Assembly (NCBI GenBank): GCA_965222345.1
Contig: CBDCTS010000004.1
Location: 836,419 to 900,418 of the forward strand
Direction of reading: 5' to 3'
DNA from: JADFGZ01 sp965222345
GTDB lineage: Bacteria > Acidobacteriota > Terriglobia > 2-12-FULL-54-10
DNA length: 64,000 nucleotides
Shown here: piece after piece, positions 42,932-51,629 of the stretch
Position numbering within the stretch: the first letter of the stretch is position 1
Layout: the number at the start of each line of letters is the position of its first letter
Program-made: the position numbers and the translations under genes
Notes under the pieces: model-generated
What the model was told of the DNA's origin: nothing
Seen by the model: only the letters and a program-made list of their open reading frames with translations
Databases searched by the model: none

Positions 42932-43873
42932 TTATCGCCGAAAGTCAAACCAGAATTCTACCGCGACACTCGGGGCGAGATAGTCGGCGGGCAGCGGCGG
43001 CATGGGACTGGAATCGTAAATCGCGCGCAGCGCGGACCGGTCCAGCGAGGCAAGCCCGCTGGAGGAGGTCAATTGCGAGTTTGCGATCCGGCCATCCCGC
43101 AAAATCTGGAACGTTACGTAGACGCGAGGGGCTACCCGGATATTGGGGTTCACGGTTCCCTTCAGCCAGTTGTTGCTGATCCGGTTGCGAATTGCCGTGA
43201 CGTACCATCCGTAGCGTTCGGCGAAATTTCCAGCGCTTTCCGTGAAGCCAAAACCGCCGGCGCCCGCCTCGGTCTGGAAGATGCCATACGGCCCCTGGGC
43301 AGGACCGCCCTGCCCCAGGGGAATCTCATTGCCAGCCGGGTTTTCCGGCGGCGGGTTGCGGAGCCTGGCGACTTGCCGCGGACGGGACGGTTGACGCTCT
43401 GGCTCCTTCGGGAGCGCTGCTTCCTTTGGTTCCTCCGGCTTTGAAGTTTCCGGCGCTGCTTTTTGGGGAACTACTTTGGCGTTGCGAGCCGGCAGGTCGA
43501 TGGCCTTTTCCGGTGGGGCAGGCTTTTTGCTTGCCGCCGGTGGGGGAGGCTCCGGGGAGTGCAGTGCCGGGTCTTCCGTTGCAACGTTGTTTTTGGTCGC
43601 AATCCGGGGCGTAGGCAAAGGAACGCTGGCGGCGCTGACCAGCCGTACCGAAGCCACCCCTCCGGAAGAGTTCTCCCCCCACACCAGCCCGTTATTTGCG
43701 TTGAGGACTCCGACAATGCCGGCTCCAATCAGCAAGGCGTGCCCCGCACCGGAAATCACCAGCGGACTGCGGAACCGTTCCCTGCCGTCGGCGGATTTTC
43801 GATGTTCCACGGATTGGTTTGCTGGCACTTTCGACACTTCCAATTGCCCCTGTCTGTTTATCTTCCCCTTCAA
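42932..43873 (-). CDS. TonB/TolA-like energy-transducing protein
   Basis: 313 residues, bitopic. One N-terminal membrane helix (VISGAGHALLIGAGIVGVL), a Pro/Lys/Glu-rich periplasmic linker (residues 95-180, for example KPEEPKEAALPKEPE), and a C-terminal TonB-like domain (RYGWYVTAIRNRISNNWLKG, RVYVTFQILRDGRIANSQLTSSSGLASLDRSALRAI). In this tol-pal setting it takes the place of TolA. It could also energise TonB-dependent receptors. Placed between tolR and tolB. Confidence 0.87.
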   Translation of the reverse strand: MKGKINRQGQLEVSKVPANQSVEHRKSADGRERFRSPLVISGAGHALLIGAGIVGVLNANNGLVWGENSSGGVASVRLVSAASVPLPTPRIATKNNVATEDPALHSPEPPPPAASKKPAPPEKAIDLPARNAKVVPQKAAPETSKPEEPKEAALPKEPERQPSRPRQVARLRNPPPENPAGNEIPLGQGGPAQGPYGIFQTEAGAGGFGFTESAGNFAERYGWYVTAIRNRISNNWLKGTVNPNIRVAPRVYVTFQILRDGRIANSQLTSSSGLASLDRSALRAIYDSSPMPPLPADYLAPSVAVEFWFDFRR

Positions 43874-43890
43874 TGACTATCTTCAACCCA

Positions 43891-44310
43891 CTATCGGCGC
43901 TGCCCCTGCGGCTCGGTGACCATGCTGATCTGCGCGATGCCGGATTGGCGCAGCTCGTCCACCACCAGGGCGACGGTGCCGAAGGGCACGTCTTTGTCGG
44001 CCCGCAAAAACACTGACTGCTGTTTGTCTGAGAGCGCTTTTTCGCGCAACAGGGAGCCGAGCCGGTTGATGTTCACCGGGTCGTTGCCCAAGTACAAACG
44101 CTGCCCGCGGTCGATGCTGACCACTAATCTCTCCTGAGAAATTTCCCGGACGGTCCGCGTCTGCGGCACGTCCAGCTCGATGCCGGATTGCAGAATGGGA
44201 GCCGTCAGCATGAAGATCACCAGCAGAACCAGCAGCACGTCCACGAAGGGCGTCACGTTGATGTCTGAAAGCGATGTTTGCGTTCTTCCTTGAGGGTTTG
44301 TAAATGCCAT
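43891..44310 (-). CDS. tolR: Biopolymer transport protein TolR/ExbD
   Basis: 139 residues. One membrane helix near the N-terminus (VTPFVDVLLVLLVIFMLTAPIL) contains the proton-pathway Asp (FVDVLLVLL). The periplasmic domain follows, ending in TEPQGQRR. Together with TolQ it forms the proton channel that drives the TonB/TolA protein. 17 bp upstream of the tonB-like gene. Confidence 0.93.
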   Translation of the reverse strand: MAFTNPQGRTQTSLSDINVTPFVDVLLVLLVIFMLTAPILQSGIELDVPQTRTVREISQERLVVSIDRGQRLYLGNDPVNINRLGSLLREKALSDKQQSVFLRADKDVPFGTVALVVDELRQSGIAQISMVTEPQGQRR

Positions 44311-44449
44311 GGTAATAACCTCTTGTCTGGCAACTTAGATGCCACGGCCAACCCGGAGGGTTGTCGGAAGCTGTTCCCTGTCTTGCCTCGGCATTTCCTT
44401 TTGGGCCTTGGCGTTAGGTTTGGCCTGCGGTCCGGGTTCTGGGCTGCTT

Positions 44450-45139
44450 CTAGGGATTGTTCCGTTCGGCTGCGTTCAGAAATTCCAGGGAAAAATTGTC
44501 CATGCGCGTTCCCACTTCCTTGATCTTGCTCAGGAAGTGGTTATAGCCGATTACAGCCGGGACCGCCACAAATAGCCCCGCTGCGGTAGCCACCAACGCC
44601 TCTGCAATCCCAGGCCCTACGGCGCGCAGACTGGCTGCGCCGGCTGCTCCAAGCCCCAGAAAAGCGTCCATGATTCCCCAAACTGTTCCGAAAAGGCCGA
44701 TGAACGGCGTCACGGCGCCAGCCGTGGCCAGCCAGTTCATGTTTTCTTCCAATTCGCTCAGTTGCTGGCTAGAAGCGATTTGCAAAGCCCGCCCCAGGGC
44801 ATCCGGGTTCTTGATAGGCCCGCCGGGATTGCCCACCTGGTCGTACACTTCCTTATATCCCGCCTCGAAGATCGTTTTCAGCGGCTGGGAAGGGAAGTTC
44901 TCCGCGAGCACATTCATATCGGAAAGTTTGCGGGTCTTGCGAAAAGCCCGCACAAACTGTTCGCTCTGCACTTGCAAAATCTTAAATTGCTTCCATTTGG
45001 AATAGATGATCGCCCAGGAAAAAATGGAAAAACAAAGCAATATCACCAGGACGATTCGCGCGACAAGCCCCGTCTGAGCAATCAGATTGGAGATGTCGCT
45101 CTGTATAAAGGAGAAAAGTAAAACGGCAAAAACGTTCAC
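44450..45139 (-). CDS. tolQ: Proton channel protein TolQ/ExbB
   Basis: 229 residues from a GTG at 45139-45137; the frame extends to 45211 but the earlier part lacks family resemblance. Three membrane helices: one near the N-terminus (VARIVLVILLCFSIFSWAII) and two at the end (FIGLFGTVWGIMDAFLGL and ALVATAAGLFVAVPAVIGYNHF), with a large cytoplasmic part between. The GLFGTVWGIM and ATAAGLFVAVPAV motifs are diagnostic of TolQ/ExbB/MotA. First gene of the tol-pal operon; 139 bp separate it from tolR. Confidence 0.93.
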   Translation of the reverse strand: MNVFAVLLFSFIQSDISNLIAQTGLVARIVLVILLCFSIFSWAIIYSKWKQFKILQVQSEQFVRAFRKTRKLSDMNVLAENFPSQPLKTIFEAGYKEVYDQVGNPGGPIKNPDALGRALQIASSQQLSELEENMNWLATAGAVTPFIGLFGTVWGIMDAFLGLGAAGAASLRAVGPGIAEALVATAAGLFVAVPAVIGYNHFLSKIKEVGTRMDNFSLEFLNAAERNNP

Positions 45140-46010
45140 GCGATAGCGCCTCGGCTTACCTTCCGTAAATGTCCCGTTCAGTCTGGTTCCAGCCCCCGGC
45201 AAGTCCAGCAAGCGCTGGTTCCATCCTGAATCTCAAATTATCACAGGGTCGGGCAGCCGTCAAATTGTATCGTGTTCCGGCGTTGCGGGTTGTGTGCCGA
45301 ACAGGGCAATGGGGAAGAGGCCGAAGAAAACCATTCGCCGTGCATACCCTGTTTGATTGGGAAGGTACGGAAGGAATGCCGGCCCGGCCTGTCCGCCCTT
45401 TGCCATCCAGCCGTCGCTTCGCACGCAGCATCGTTTCCAGCAAAACCTACTGCTCGTCGCTGACTTCTCAGCGTCCCTGCATGGATTTCATTTTCCGACT
45501 AATTGCCAGAACTGCTTTCGTTTGCCCTGTCCCCTCTGTTCTGCAACCTCTCTTTCTTTTCTTCCGGTTGCCAAAGAACCATTTTGAGACCAGCTCCAAT
45601 AACGGAGTGAGGTTTCTCCGCGATCTGATGGACCTGCAAACAGCCGGAAACTCACCCTGTAGTTGGTACAGAAGGGCAGGTCCGTTCACCCCTCCAATGT
45701 TAACTTTCAAATGTTGATGTATTGACTTGTGGGAACTCTTGCCCCGCAAACTCATCCATGTCAAGAATCTGATCCCGACGGTATAACCGATTTACATCGT
45801 ATCTCCTCTGTAATATTGAAACGTGTTAGTGCGAAAGGGAGGACGCAGATGAATTGCTGTCTGTTGGGAACCGGAGGCGTGCATCAAGAAATATGCGGCG
45901 GTAGCGAAAGGAGTGGAGGTGTATAATTCGGTCGGCAAGCGGGTCAAACAGGAAATTCCGGGTGAAGGCTTTTCAAGTTCCCACAGTCTGTAAAGCAAAA
46001 GGAGATTGTA
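45140..46010. other. Long divergent spacer
   Basis: About 870 bp between tolQ and the GMC gene. No family-like frame is seen. Near the right end a short frame (about 45855-45992) reads EPEACIKKYAAVAKGVEVY and NSVGKRVKQEIPGEGF; it has no start codon and may be the tail of a lost gene. The GMC ribosome binding site (AAAGGAGA) is at 45997-46004. Confidence 0.35.
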
Positions 46011-47534
46011 ATGGCTCAATCACGAAATTATGACCTGATCGTGGTCGGGGCGGGCTTTGCCGGGCTTATTGCAGCTGCACGGATTGCGGAAAAAGGCATT
46101 AATCCAAGAACCGGGGACCGATTGCGAATTGCATTGATCGAGGCAGGACCCCACTTGCTGAAGGGAGAGCAGAAACCCGGATATGGAAACCCTCTGCATC
46201 GGCAGATCATCCCGCAGATCCTCTGGGAAGAGTTTGGGATGCTGGAAAGCTGGCCGTGGCGGTTCGGTCTTAAAGTAGTCGGAGGCTGCTCCATCCATTG
46301 GGGTGCTCACGTCCATCTGCCGCACGACGTGGATTACGAGAATTGGTCTGCGATGGGAATCGATTGGACCAGAGAGAACATGAAGGAAGCGGTGGACGAC
46401 ATCGTGCAAGGGTTGCACGTGCATGCCGACCCCGAAGAGGCCTTTACCTCGGGAGAGAGGATGTTTCGGGAGGCGGCCCGGTCGTTCGGTTACAAGGTGG
46501 AACCCATGCTGACCACCCGCAAGAACTGCAACTACTGCGGATTCCACAATTCAGGACACGGTTGCAAATACGACGCCAAGGGAACCTCCTTGTGGTATCT
46601 GCCCACCGCTTTAGCCAATGGCGTGGAGTTGATTGACCGGGCAGCAGTGCAGAAGGTCATTATCGAGAAACAGGGAGCCGGGGGGATCGTCAAGGGGGTT
46701 TTTTACGAGAAGGACGGTCAGGTCCAGGAAGCCCGGTCGGAAAAGGTGCTCGTCTCTTGCGGTTGGGCGGGGAGCCCGGTGCTCTTGGGAAAATCGGGAT
46801 ATGGGCCGAAGGATGAATTAGGGAATGACGTAATCGTGGAGAACGACAATGTGGGGCGAAACTGGGATGGAGAGACCAATCACAAACTTCCTCTCTACTT
46901 CACTGAGCCGATCAAAGAGGCCGGGCGCGGAACCAATTCCAGCCTCTTTTTCTTGGACTATGATTCGAACTATAAGGACGGAACCGGGACCCTTCGCATC
47001 TCCACGGCGGATCTCAGCTACATTCAATATCCTCATGTGTCGGCACTGAGCGGATTTGCTCCTGCTTTCGGGAAGGCTCATATGGACTTTATGAGGACTG
47101 CGGTGACTCGTCTGGGATCGATTTCGCTGAAGGTCGCTCGTCCTCCCACGCATATCAAGGGCAAGGTCAATTTGCGCACTGGAGCCTCCACTTATCCGGG
47201 CGATCCTTATCTTGATCGGCGCATGCAGGATGCAAAGGGAATTGCGTTCGAGATGGCCAAAAAGCTGGGAGCAAAGTTTCCGACAAAATTTCCTTCGACC
47301 TTCCGCGGGCGCGGGGGAGGGCACCAAAACGGCACCTGCCGTGCCGGCAGCGACCGGCGGAACTCCGTCATCAACGGAAACTTTGAATCGCACGAGGTCA
47401 AGGGGTTGTTTGTAGTGGATGCCAGCTCATACCCGAGATCTTCCATTAATTCAGGCATCTTTGCGGCAATCATGGGGGCCTTTGGAGCGCGACGAATCGT
47501 CGCCACCCATTTCTCAAGAGGAATGGGGGGCTAA
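46011..47534 (+). CDS. GMC-family FAD oxidoreductase
   Basis: 507-residue flavoprotein dehydrogenase. The N-terminal FAD site is DLIVVGAGFAGLIAAARIAE (GxGxxG), then GGCSIHWGAH, the second FAD contact, and a cysteine set CNYCGFHNSGHGC near residue 180 as in membrane-bound gluconate/glucose dehydrogenase-type GMC enzymes. The C-terminal part has GGGHQNGTCRAGSD, carrying the active-site His, and FVVDASSYPRSSINSG with the terminal Asn. With the adjacent subunit-3-like protein it should oxidise an alcohol or sugar at the periplasmic side and pass electrons to a quinone or cytochrome. The substrate is unknown. A cytochrome subunit is not visible here. Confidence 0.88.
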   Translation: MAQSRNYDLIVVGAGFAGLIAAARIAEKGINPRTGDRLRIALIEAGPHLLKGEQKPGYGNPLHRQIIPQILWEEFGMLESWPWRFGLKVVGGCSIHWGAHVHLPHDVDYENWSAMGIDWTRENMKEAVDDIVQGLHVHADPEEAFTSGERMFREAARSFGYKVEPMLTTRKNCNYCGFHNSGHGCKYDAKGTSLWYLPTALANGVELIDRAAVQKVIIEKQGAGGIVKGVFYEKDGQVQEARSEKVLVSCGWAGSPVLLGKSGYGPKDELGNDVIVENDNVGRNWDGETNHKLPLYFTEPIKEAGRGTNSSLFFLDYDSNYKDGTGTLRISTADLSYIQYPHVSALSGFAPAFGKAHMDFMRTAVTRLGSISLKVARPPTHIKGKVNLRTGASTYPGDPYLDRRMQDAKGIAFEMAKKLGAKFPTKFPSTFRGRGGGHQNGTCRAGSDRRNSVINGNFESHEVKGLFVVDASSYPRSSINSGIFAAIMGAFGARRIVATHFSRGMGG

Positions 47535-47587
47535 ACCCAGATGTGCCGGGCTTCCAGTAAGCCACGGGAAAAGAGTGGAGGCAGGTG

Positions 47588-48322
47588 ATGGAAAAAGAGA
47601 GAATTACCCGGCGGGAATTCCTGAAGGAGACAGGGGCGGGTACGCTCGGTGTTGGGATCGTGCTGCCGCAGATGCTGTCGGCCCAGGCTGTGGACTACAG
47701 CCAAGCTCCTGCCGTTGACCGAAAGCAACTGGTGGCTGCCTTAGCCGATACGATCATTCCCACCGCGGACGGCTATCCAGGCTATCGTCGCCTGGAGCGG
47801 CATGGGATCAGCGACGAGGTGCTGAAGGGGTTAACGGGAATCCGCTCGGAGGAGTTCAACGTCTTCAATGCAGCAGCCCGGGAATATTTTGCCGAGCCGT
47901 TTGTGGAGCTCAAGGAAGAAGAACGCACGGCGTTTTTGGAGGTCGTGGTTGAGAGTTCCCCCCCCGGCACGTTTGCGGTTGGGATCGAAAATCCTCCTCA
48001 GAAGCACGGCCCCAGCGACCAACTTCCGGCAAAGGTGGGCAAAGACGTCGTCGGGAAGATTCAGAAAGTGTTTCGCTTGACGCGCCTACGGGTCATGACG
48101 GTTTTTTACCAGAACTTCCCGGAACACAGGATCGCACGCGACCCAAACGACATCCCCCTGCTTCCAACCGGGGACTTGCACCAGATTATAAACCCGAACA
48201 CTCCTGATCTGGTGACGGGTTGGGACATCGCCAACTTTCCGGGTCCTTTGAGCTGGCAGGAAGAAGAAGCCCGCCGCGCCAAATGGATGAAGATCCATTG
48301 GCACGTTGACCCGGAAGGATAG
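47588..48322 (+). CDS. Gluconate 2-dehydrogenase subunit 3-like Tat protein
   Basis: 244 residues. The N-terminus is a twin-arginine signal (ITRREFLKETGAGTLGVGIVLP) which would carry itself and probably the folded GMC partner to the periplasm. The mature part has ALADTIIPTADGYPGYRR and the helical body of gluconate-dehydrogenase subunit 3 (IRSEEFNVFNAAAREYF, RLRVMTVFYQNFPEH). The ATG at 47588 follows GGAGGCAG. The gene lies 53 bp after the GMC gene, so both form one operon, and this small subunit is likely the export and stability chaperone of the complex. Confidence 0.87.
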   Translation: MEKERITRREFLKETGAGTLGVGIVLPQMLSAQAVDYSQAPAVDRKQLVAALADTIIPTADGYPGYRRLERHGISDEVLKGLTGIRSEEFNVFNAAAREYFAEPFVELKEEERTAFLEVVVESSPPGTFAVGIENPPQKHGPSDQLPAKVGKDVVGKIQKVFRLTRLRVMTVFYQNFPEHRIARDPNDIPLLPTGDLHQIINPNTPDLVTGWDIANFPGPLSWQEEEARRAKWMKIHWHVDPEG

Positions 48323-48354
48323 CGATGCGTTTCACCGAAAGAGGCGTAGTGTTC

Positions 48355-51300
48355 TTAGAACGAGAATCGCAACGCAAACTGAATCTGCCGGGCCGTGCTG
48401 GCGGTGCTTGCAAGCCTTCCCGCAGTGGGGTTGGGGCGGCCGGAAGATCCTGAGAAGATGATCGTAGACCCTCCGAAATTCTGACCCAAATTGGTGTGGT
48501 TCGGTAGATTGAAAAATTCCGCTCGAAATTGAAGCCGCCTCTTGGCATCCAGTATAATTTCTCTCTGAAGGGAAACATCCATAGTGAAGACACTGGCTGC
48601 AATGATGGTGTTGCGCCCGACATTTCCCAGAGTGCCCGGTGGGGGCAAGCTATATACCGAGGGGTCAAAATATTTTTCCGGCGTACCCAGAATGGGGTTA
48701 TTGCTCCGGCCGGGAAGCAAGTTAGGCCGGCTGGCTGCAAACAGGAAGCCGGGACTGCGGGAATTGACCACCGGAGAATAAGGGGTTCCAGTGCGAAACC
48801 TGATGATTCCTCCCAGCCGCCAGCCTCCGAAAACCTGGGAAAGGAAGCCGGTTTTCCACCAGCGCCGTCCGCTTCCCAAAGGCGGGGTGTAAAAATAGTT
48901 GATCACGAAACGATGACGCACGTCAAAATCCGAAAGGCTCCGATCCAGAGTGCGCCTCAACCCAAATTGGGAAGAACTGCCAAGAAAGGAATGGAAGGAA
49001 TGAGAGGAGGCGTCATCCACGCTCTTGCTGAAGGTATAGCTGCCGCGCACAGAAATTCCCCGACTGAGGCTCTTGTCAGCGGAGAGTTGAACAGAATTAT
49101 AAAAAGATTGCGCATCACTGTTGAGGATGCTGATCCCTCCAAAGGCAGGATTCACCGGGCCGGCATTGGGCCGGCAATCCGGAATGGCGGGCTTCCCCGA
49201 TGGAGGGCACGCTGCGGGAAAGAACAACGATCCGTCTTCCCTGATTTCCGGCATAGGGAAGAGGTTCGCTTCGTAGCCACGGAACAGATGATTGCCCCTG
49301 GCGCCCACGTAGGATGCCTGGACACGCCAGCCGCCAGGGAGATGCCGTTGCAGAGTGAAGTTGTAACGCAGCACCATGGGGGTGGTCGTATCCTTGTATT
49401 CCATGGTTCGAGCTTCGAGAGGCGTTCCCCTGGCGGCCGCTACCGCGTCGGGAAAGCTCTCCGAGGAATCAAAGTTGGTTCTCACCGCTTTCCGGAAAAA
49501 AGGAAGCGTGCTTTTGGGCTGGTCTACCACATATTCAAGGATTTGGTCGTAGTAAATCCCAAAGTCGCCACGCAACACCGTGTTTCCGCTGTTTCCAGGA
49601 GACCAGGAAATACCCAGGCGCGGCGAAAGATTGCGCAACGACGGGTTGTTCTTCAAAAAGGGTCCAACCTGCACCTCTGAGTCCCGCACCGGATCAGGGA
49701 GAAAAGAGGTCTTGCCATTCTTGTCGTGGATGAGCGTGGCAAATTCATAGCGAACGCCCAGGTTTAGCTGAAGACGGGGACTGACCGCATAACTATCTTG
49801 AACATACAAACCCACCAAGGTCTGGCGAAAAGACTTTTTGTTATCTGATCCCGGAAAAGTAACCGTCAAGGTGGTTCCATCCGGCCCTCCCTGGAGAAAG
49901 CTCTCCAGGCTATTGAAAGACCAACTGCCTCCTTTGTCCGACCCGGAGAATACTTCCCAGCGATAGCGGTGAATGTCGAACCCCGACTTCAGCGTGTGGC
50001 CTCCCCGCTGGGACACCAGATCGTCCGCAAACTGAAATGTGTTCATAATTCTGGCTTGGGGCGTGATTCTCAGGGGGCCGAAAGGAGTCAAACCCGGGAC
50101 GTCGATCCATCCGAACTGGGGAGCGTCGGGGACAAAGAATAACGACCGTGGAATTTCGAAAGAGGATAAACTCTCTTGGGCCAACACCGGCCGCGTGTAT
50201 CCAACGCGAAACGAGTTCAATAAGCGAGGATTAAATATATGGCTTTCCACGAGAGTCAGATACTGTTGGCGACTGTTGTTCAGGGTGGTGAAGATAAAGG
50301 AGGCCTGTGAGCCGTGACTGGTGGCATCGTCAAAGGTATAGCGAGCAAAGAGGCTGTCCCGTTCGGAAATCTGATGATCCAGCCGAACGGTGAAAAAATT
50401 TTCATCGGTGGGCAAGAACAGCGGGGTAGCGTTTTGCTGAATTCCTCCCCCCAGGCGGACCGAGTTGGCTTGAGGGTAAAGCTCCAGGTATGATTTCACG
50501 CCCGGATGCACCGGAACGGTTCGAAGCACTTCTCCGGCCTTGTTCGTAATCATACCCTGCCGTGCCAGCTTGTCTGGAAAGTAGTCAATTTCCGTCATGG
50601 TCAGCCGGTCGCGCAGGCCCTCAAAGCTGCCCATAAAGAAAGTTCTCTCTTTTACCACCGGACCCGTGAGCGTGAATCCGAACTGGTTGCGTTTGAAGGG
50701 AGTCGGCTCCGGTGTGGTATCAAAAAAATTACGAGCGTCCAGCTTGCTGTTGCGAAAGAACTCGAAGAAGGTGCCATGGAACTCCGGCGTCCCGGAGCGA
50801 CTAATGGAGTTCAGAACCCCGCCGCTGCCCCGGCCATACTCGGCCGCAAAGTTGGTGCTGAACACCTGAACTTGAAATACCGCATCCGAGCCTAGTTGCA
50901 CGCCTGCCGCACTTCGCGGGACCCGATTCTCGGCATTCATGATGTTGGTCCCGTCCAGCGAAAAAACGTTGGAGGTGGACCGTCCCCCCGACACGGTCAG
51001 GCCTCCGCTGCCGCCTCCCTGAGATGAGGAACCGGAAAACGGATCGCTCACACCGCTCTGCAGAGTCGCCAGTTGGCTGTAACTGCGGCCGTTGAGAGGC
51101 AGGCCTACCAACTGGCTCTCACTAATTTGGCCGGCGATGGCGGCGGACAACTCCCCGTCTGTACCCTGACCCGCGCCTTGAGCCGTTGGTTCCTGATCTG
51201 CCGAACCTGGTTCCAACACGAAATTCAGGGTCGCCAATTGCCCTGTGCCCAGTTCCAACCCTTCCCGGGCTTGGCTTAGAAAGCCAGCCCGGGAAGCCTG

Positions 51301-51573
51301 GACTTCGTAAGTGCCGGGGACCAATTGAGGGATTTCGAACTGTCCCTCCGCGTTGCTGTTGACCGTACGGCTCAAACTTGTCTTCAGATTTTTCGCCGTC
51401 AACACCGTCCCCGCGAGGGGCGCTCCCGATTGATCCTGCACCGTGCCCCGCAGCGTAGCCATGCTCTCCTGTGCCAGCGCCCCTGTCCTTGCCCAGAAAA
51501 GCAGCGTGATCAGAAGCGCTGCCGAAAGAGCCAAACCTTGCACTACTGATTTGGATCTGTGGATGCTACGCAT
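48355..51573 (-). CDS. Oar-like TonB-dependent receptor with CarboxypepD_reg domain
   Basis: 1072 residues from the ATG at 51573. A signal/hydrophobic segment (ALSAALLITLLFWARTGALA) precedes a carboxypeptidase-regulatory-like repeat (ATLRGTVQDQSGAPLAGTVLTAKN, FEIPQLVPGTYEVQASRAGF), then the plug (QLVGLPLNGRSYSQLATL, SGGRSTSNVFSLDGTNI, FAAEYGRGSGGVLNSISRSG) and the barrel, ending QIQFALRFSF. The CarboxypepD_reg domain may contact TonB or ligand. Outer-membrane import of an unknown large ligand. It is convergent with the GMC operon and tandem with the amidohydrolase, whose stop lies 56 bp upstream of its start. Confidence 0.9.
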   Translation of the reverse strand: MRSIHRSKSVVQGLALSAALLITLLFWARTGALAQESMATLRGTVQDQSGAPLAGTVLTAKNLKTSLSRTVNSNAEGQFEIPQLVPGTYEVQASRAGFLSQAREGLELGTGQLATLNFVLEPGSADQEPTAQGAGQGTDGELSAAIAGQISESQLVGLPLNGRSYSQLATLQSGVSDPFSGSSSQGGGSGGLTVSGGRSTSNVFSLDGTNIMNAENRVPRSAAGVQLGSDAVFQVQVFSTNFAAEYGRGSGGVLNSISRSGTPEFHGTFFEFFRNSKLDARNFFDTTPEPTPFKRNQFGFTLTGPVVKERTFFMGSFEGLRDRLTMTEIDYFPDKLARQGMITNKAGEVLRTVPVHPGVKSYLELYPQANSVRLGGGIQQNATPLFLPTDENFFTVRLDHQISERDSLFARYTFDDATSHGSQASFIFTTLNNSRQQYLTLVESHIFNPRLLNSFRVGYTRPVLAQESLSSFEIPRSLFFVPDAPQFGWIDVPGLTPFGPLRITPQARIMNTFQFADDLVSQRGGHTLKSGFDIHRYRWEVFSGSDKGGSWSFNSLESFLQGGPDGTTLTVTFPGSDNKKSFRQTLVGLYVQDSYAVSPRLQLNLGVRYEFATLIHDKNGKTSFLPDPVRDSEVQVGPFLKNNPSLRNLSPRLGISWSPGNSGNTVLRGDFGIYYDQILEYVVDQPKSTLPFFRKAVRTNFDSSESFPDAVAAARGTPLEARTMEYKDTTTPMVLRYNFTLQRHLPGGWRVQASYVGARGNHLFRGYEANLFPMPEIREDGSLFFPAACPPSGKPAIPDCRPNAGPVNPAFGGISILNSDAQSFYNSVQLSADKSLSRGISVRGSYTFSKSVDDASSHSFHSFLGSSSQFGLRRTLDRSLSDFDVRHRFVINYFYTPPLGSGRRWWKTGFLSQVFGGWRLGGIIRFRTGTPYSPVVNSRSPGFLFAASRPNLLPGRSNNPILGTPEKYFDPSVYSLPPPGTLGNVGRNTIIAASVFTMDVSLQREIILDAKRRLQFRAEFFNLPNHTNLGQNFGGSTIIFSGSSGRPNPTAGRLASTASTARQIQFALRFSF

Positions 51574-51629
51574 TTTCTCGAAAAGGCTGACCTCAATGTC
51601 TGGAATATCGGCAATTTCCCTTTCACACC

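Noticed and set aside
45729..45926. 65-codon frame upstream of the GMC gene
   Set aside because: No family, and an internal ATG gives only a 25-residue peptide; insufficient evidence for a gene.
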